Positions 58,696 to 64,000 of a stretch of 64,000 nt of DNA are shown piece after piece. Origin of the DNA: Peromyscus leucopus (lineage: Eukaryota; Chordata; Mammalia; Rodentia; Cricetidae). Numbering within the stretch: position 1 is the first letter of the stretch; each line of letters starts with the position of its first letter. The stretch is from contig NC_051075.1 in NCBI RefSeq assembly GCF_004664715.2, forward strand, positions 29,084,332 through 29,148,331, read 5' to 3'. The translations under genes and the position numbers were made by a program. The notes beneath the pieces were generated by a model that was not told the DNA's origin, ran no database searches, and saw nothing but the letters and a program-made list of their open reading frames with translations.

Positions 58696-60654
58696 TAGTC
58701 AGTGACATATTTCTTTATGTCTACACAAGATAACATAAGTTGATAAAGAAATATAAAGAAATCAGTGAAGGGAATAACAATATACACTTGTTGCACAGAG
58801 ATTTCATTCTATTGAAAATGTGCTGTGAAATGTGTCATGGTAGACTCAGAGTTAAAGATGATTCAGACCTCACAGTTTATATATCTTCCTTAGCCTTATT
58901 TGCATGTTTTAAAGTTTAAGAGAAAAGAAGTCCTTGAGAGATTTTATTCTCTTTATGTGCTCTATTATTAACCAAAGTTCATTTGTTTGAAAACCACTAT
59001 TTTATATATTCCATAAATATATAAAAATATAAATATATAAAATTTCTATAAATATATATATATATATGCTACAGATACCTTGGAATCATTTATTAATTAT
59101 CTATATAAAATCTCCCAAAATTCTATGCACAGAATGTATAACATACTTCAAATGTTTGTAGATTTCTAAATAATTTTAAGAAAACATTGTAAGACAATTA
59201 TATGTCTTTAAGTGTGTTGGAGAAATAATTTCAAATTTTATATATCAAATATATGATCAGACAAGATCTGATTCAAACTCAGCTTCAATCTCAGCTTCGA
59301 TAGCAGGATAAACCGGGGAAATTTACTTATGTGTTTCTATTTTTACTAAGCCACTCAGATGAGATCCTGTGCATCACAGAGCTGGCTTGTTTCAGAGGTT
59401 ACTTGTACCCTCAGTTTCTACTTATAATACGAATAGGAAAAAAGTAAACCTCATACTAGTTTCACTTCCCAATTGTTTTTCTTTTGTTTTATAAGTCAAA
59501 AGCACATCTGGAGAATGATTGAGACAACAGTTGTGTTCATCACTGTGTGCACATTAGAATCACCAGGGATGTTTTTCAGGAGGACAGATGTCTCACCTGG
59601 GAATCTTATATAATTCATCTTGGGATGGAATGAGAGCTTGTTTTTTGTTCTCCCTAGGTAATTATTTTTGTGAATCCAGGTTTGAGACCCATTTTTTAGG
59701 AACACTTCAAAATTTTATCTTATAATTATATTATATTTATTAACCTTTAATCCTTCTGTTTGCATTTCACTGCATTGTTCATGTATGTAAAAGATACATA
59801 ATTGAACACAAATTCTTGATAGTTCTTACCATAAAAACTTATCAAGCCCATACTCTACTCACTTTCCTTCATTTTAGCTGTATGTCCTTTACTAAATCTT
59901 TTCTAAATTACTGTATAGTTTTCCAAATCTCTGTTTTGTGAAGCTTGCTTTTGATTTCTTTTTTCATTCTAAAAGAAAGGAGCACACACCTTCTAAATCT
60001 TTTCAATGTGTCCTTATCATGTAAGGTAAACCATAGGTTCTGTGGCTTGGTTTTTAAAGTTTTACTTCACTTGCCCATTAACATTAAGCACGATCCCCTG
60101 CCATCACACAACCTGTGTGTGAGTACTACTGAATTTATTGCAATATCATACTTGCTTTGAAATTCCTTTCCTTTCCTGTGTTTCTCCAAGGCTTGTCCAG
60201 AAATCCTGTCCTCCTGAAATACCTGGGAACTTTCCATGTCAAGAAAAGAGCAAGTCATCTATATGTATGAAGTTCTTAGGTGTTCATATCTCCATTCAAT
60301 TTTTGTAAATAAAGTTTAATGATAAAGTTTCAGTGACTATCCTTTTTGTGTGCTCTAGATTTAACCTGTTGTCTGTAACAGCAAGTAGAAGAAATGTGAT
60401 ATCAACAATACTTGTCAGTTTCTCAGAAAGAAAGCTACTTAATGGAAAGTAAAAGTAGTTTTGCTGAGGTTTTAAACATCTCTTCCCATTATCCATTCTA
60501 ATATCTGCCTCTCTAAAATAGGGGGGAAAAAGGGACAGGGCTCTAACTGAGCAGGGGAGAGAAGAAGCCTTGGAGAGGGAGGGGCAGTGATGAATGACAC
60601 TGAAGATGTTTGGGAAAGTCACGGGGTGAACAATCTATGTTTATTTAAAAAATA
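58696..60654. other. Unassigned AT-rich stretch
   Basis: TA-rich near 58,990-59,070. A possible ancient MIR lies at 59,260-59,400 ('ctgattcaaactcagcttca'), too weak to call firmly. No gene recognised. Confidence 0.35.
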
Positions 60655-60681
60655 CTCTCTTTCTTTCTTTCTCTCTTTCTC

Positions 60682-60731
<50 letters not shown>

Positions 60732-60756
60732 TTTCTTTCTTTCTCTTTTTTCTTTC
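60655..60756. repeat. (TTTC)n microsatellite
   Basis: About 100 bp of CTTT/TTTC repeats with minor interruptions. Confidence 0.97.
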
Positions 60757-61329
60757 ACTTAAAGAAAGTTATACTACTTTGGATGATAATTCTTCTCTCA
60801 AGAGCCATGGAGTATCTCACAAATTTTCAGTCACCAGTATGGAAAGCTTCCATTCCTGTGATGGTCAGGGGAGTCCAAGAGTCTGGCCAAACCATATAGG
60901 CTATTATTGCTGTCCCCTTTTGATGTCCAGATCTTTAACCTAAAATTTTATTGCTGAAGGCAGCACATACTGTGGACAAAGACTTGGAGGAATCTTTCTG
61001 GCATTGACTTGGAAGCTTCCACACAAATGTAGAACTCTCATAGTATCCAGTGGCGTTATGCAATCAACCAAGGGAGAAAAAGAAACAATAGTCTTACTCA
61101 GGTGTAAAGCTACAAACCAAAACAATGACTAGATATTTCCAAAGGCATAATAGTGGCCTTATACTGTTAAGGTTACAACAGCCATATATTAAAAATTATG
61201 ACTTCTGTAATAGGAGGGAATTCATGTCTGGTACTATAAACCTAGCCAACTACTTAAGACTGATAAAGTTACTGTTCTAGAAGAAAACCTCCTACTGGCA
61301 ATTTCCAAACCACTATAGTTCCTAACTAC
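60757..61329. other. Unassigned stretch
   Basis: Possibly part of old L1 3'UTR sequence, but nothing certain. Confidence 0.3.
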
Positions 61330-62015
61330 AGTCTAATCACTTACCTTTACATATATGGATAGGTTTAGCTTTTACCCTGCATCAAAGGAGCTTCTTTTTG
61401 CAGCAGGCAGAGATCATCACAGCATTTCAAACTTAACAAATTCAGAGAATGATTATCAGTGAGATGCCCAGACTTAACTCTTACATCTACAACATGACTT
61501 CTCCAGCTAAGGCTCAGGAAACATCGTAGAAGGGGGCAAGGAGACTGTACAATCCAGAGACCTAGGACATTTATTCCAAGATGGTGTATTCTATATACAA
61601 AAAAAAAAGCTGCTCCTTTGAAATTTCAAAAATAGGATAACCCTAACAGAATCTGCATAATGATAACACTAGTTGACAATCCAGAACAACTGGGAGAAAT
61701 CACACATGATCACACCCCCAAGATGAAATGTACTGACAGTTAATAGCTAGTAAGAGAAGGAGAATACATCTTCTGCAGGAATGAGCTCTTTGATAGATTA
61801 TCCATTTCCAAACAGACATCTGTAACTGTATGCTCTTGAGCATTACCACTAAATGGACTTAGCAGGATATAAGAATAAAATCCCATTTACTTGACCTGCA
61901 CAGGTCATATAGGGTAGCCAAAGTTAGCATGACTCTAATATTCTTAAATAGTGCACAAATACACTTTTAATGATGCTTATAAATCAATAAAATATTTCAA
62001 ACTAAGCCAGTTACT
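61330..62015 (+). repeat. Possible old L1 3'UTR
   Basis: 'gcaggcagagatcatcacag', 'cagctaaggctcaggaaaca' and 'agactgtacaatccagagac' resemble an Lx-type L1 3'UTR on the plus strand. Diverged. Confidence 0.4.
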
Positions 62016-62019
62016 ATTA

Positions 62020-64000
62020 GATATCAGAAAACCAAATAATCCAATTTAAAAAATATGATACAAATCATTATAGTAATCTCAAATGGCTGAGAAATACTTA
62101 AGTAAATGTCCAACATGCTTACCCATAGAGAACTGCAAATCAAAACTGCTTTGAAATTCCATCTTGAACCTGCCCAAATGGCTGAGATAAAGCACACAAG
62201 TGACAGCTCATACTGGTGAAGATGTGGAGCAAGAGGAACACTCCTCCATTGCTGGTTGATCTGCAGTCTTGTACACTTGTACACTATGCCACTATGGAAA
62301 TCAATATGGGGTTCCTCAGAAAACTGGGAATCAGTTCAACCCAAGACTCAGCTATACCACTTTTAGGCATATCTGAGGGACGCTCCATTCTACTACAAGG
62401 ACATTTACTCAACTATATTCACTGAGGCCTTGTTCACAATAGCTAAAATCCTGAAACAACCTAGATTCCCTTTAACCAAAGAATGGGTAAACATAATGTT
62501 GTATATTTACATTATTGAGTATTATTCAGCTGTTAGAAAAAAATGTCATCATAGAATTTGCAAGCAAATGGATAGAATCAGGAAAAGAACATCCTAAGTG
62601 AGGTAACTCAAACCCAGAAAGACTAATATGCTGTATATTCACTTATAAGTCGGTTATTAGTTGTTAAGTAAATGATAATCAAGTTACAGTCTGCAGAACC
62701 AGAGATGTTAGGTCAGGGGGGTTTTCTAGGTATGATGCATGGCTATTCCTGGAAAAGGAAAATAGAATAGGTTTTGTGAGTGGACTAGGGAGAGTGGGGA
62801 CAGGAGTGGGAGGGATCAGGTTAGGAGGAGGATATAGGAGAGAGTGTGAGGAGAGATGGTTGGAATTGGGGGGCACCATTTGGAGGACAGTGTGGAAACC
62901 AGGGCAGTGGAAACTTCCTGGAATATGTAAGGGTGACCCTAGTGAGGACTTCTAGTAATGGAGGTTCTGGAGTCTGAGCTGGCCATCTTTTGTTGCCAAG
63001 CAAGGCTTCCAGTGGTGGGCCTGGTTTGTATTTAGTTGAGATGTTGGTCAAGGGGATCCTGTAGAGATGTGTAAACAACCCAGTCTGATACTAGGACAGA
63101 GCATTGTTCTCTAAAAACTGATAGTGAGACCTCACTGCTAAGGATAAAATCCATGCAGCTTATTGGACATAGAGAAGTCAAACTGGCACCTGCATGGAGC
63201 CTTCACCCCTATGTTCTGGTCTCAGAAAGAGAGACATGGACACCAACCCAGCCACAAGGCCCTCGACCTATGCAGTCTATTCTGTCTGTGAAATGGGCTG
63301 GGGCATTGGTGACACAGAACTTGTGGGAGTGGCCAACCAGTGTTTGATTTGACTTGAGGCCCACATCATGAGAGTAAGCTCATGCCTGGATATACTGGCT
63401 GGATGGCTAAAAACTGGAGACTGGATAGTTCAGAGGCCTAGAGTAGATTCAAACACAACTGGAAAAAAATCAAAGAAATAATTCCTAATGACATTCTGCT
63501 ATATTCATAGACTGATGCCCTGTCCAGTTGTCATCAGAGAGGCTTCCTATGGCAGCAGATGGGAGTGAGTGCAGAGACCCACAGCTGGAAATTACAGACA
63601 TTATGTGTAGAGAAAGTCTAAACTGGAGGTCTCTATTGGGTACCTCTCCTTGGAGTTTGGGAACCTCATGGAAGACTGGGAGGAAAGACTGTATGAGTGA
63701 GAGGGGATGGAGAACACCAGAAAAATATCCCTCACTAATCAACTAAGCAAGGCTCATACAGGTTTACAGAGATTGCAGTTGCAAGCACTGAGCCTGTATG
63801 GGTCTATACCAGGCCTCTGCATATGTGTTATAGCTGTTATCTTGGTGTTTTTGTGGGATTCCTAACACTGGGAGTGAATGTGTCTCTGACTCTTGACTGT
63901 TCTTGGAACTATTTTCCTTCTATTGGGTTGCCTTGTCCAGTCTAGATAGGGGGACTTTTGCCTTCTCTTATTGTATCTTGTTCTGTAAAGTTCGGTAGTT
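62020..64000 (+). mobile_element. L1: end of ORF2 and 3'UTR, running off the window
   Basis: ORF2 end ('ccaaataatccaatttaaaa', 'acactcctccattgctggtt', 'tagattccctttaaccaaag') then 3'UTR ('cagttgtcatcagagaggct', 'gagaggggatggagaacacc', 'ctattgggttgccttgtcca'). Reading frames are interrupted. The A-rich tail is not reached before the window ends. Confidence 0.85.

Noticed and set aside
59260..59400. Ancient MIR SINE
   Set aside because: Only weak word similarity; a profile search would be needed to decide.

Overview
The window looks like a gene-poor stretch of a rodent nuclear genome, most likely from a cricetid. Evidence seen: several B1 SINEs (6.3, 27.5, 32.0, 39.5 kb), B2/B3- and B4/ID-type SINEs, rodent L1 pieces on both strands, ORR1/MT-type MaLR LTRs, a URR1-type hAT relic, and many CA, GA and GAA microsatellites. 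The B1 right ends carry the segment aggaaaggcgcaaagctac, which I associate with New World cricetids such as Peromyscus; that species guess is inference. I recognise no host exon, tRNA, rRNA or CRISPR array, and almost all open frames are chance products or lie in repeats.

The one element with real coding content is an endogenous retrovirus on the minus strand, 11,286-16,290. It has two 399-bp LTRs (TG...CA), a perfect 6-bp target duplication (GAAACT), a lysine-tRNA-type primer site, a consensus splice donor just before the gag start, a damaged matrix-like gag remnant, a large deletion from gag into pol, broken RNase H and integrase, a polypyrimidine/AG splice acceptor placed directly before an env start, and a 1.5-kb Env frame that stays open over subunit boundary, fusion peptide, CX6CC motif and membrane anchor. 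One frame break sits just after the signal peptide. Gag and pol are betaretrovirus-like, while Env is of the gamma/type-D kind, the combination known from type-D simian retroviruses.

Layout. 0-2.7 kb: mostly unassigned, with microsatellites. 2.7-5.7 kb: LTR-like fragments flanking a long L1 3'UTR interrupted by a MaLR LTR with a 5-bp duplication. 5.7-10.7 kb: SINEs in AT-rich sequence. 10.7-18 kb: L1 pieces around the provirus. 18-30 kb: AT-rich, with a MaLR LTR, an antisense L1 3'UTR holding a 230-bp GGA/GAA tract, a solo LTR with a 6-bp duplication (26.3 kb), a second GAA tract and L1 fragments. 30-34 kb: L1 3'UTR with a nested B1, then an antisense MaLR. 34-43 kb: AT-rich, with B2-type SINEs, B1 and solo LTRs. 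43-51.5 kb: an antisense L1 ORF2 end, a candidate LTR, and a long decayed L1 (45.1-51.5 kb) interrupted by two LTR-like insertions. 51.5-64 kb: AT-rich, with a solo LTR flanked by a perfect 6-bp duplication (53.6 kb), a (TG)n/(CA)n inverted pair, an LTR with B1-like segments, URR1, an antisense solo LTR and an L1 3' region running off the window end.

No genes act together in a pathway; the only functional unit is the provirus, whose LTR signals and splice sites would be expected to make an env subgenomic RNA if it were transcribed. Repeat family names rest on recognition by eye, without any database search.
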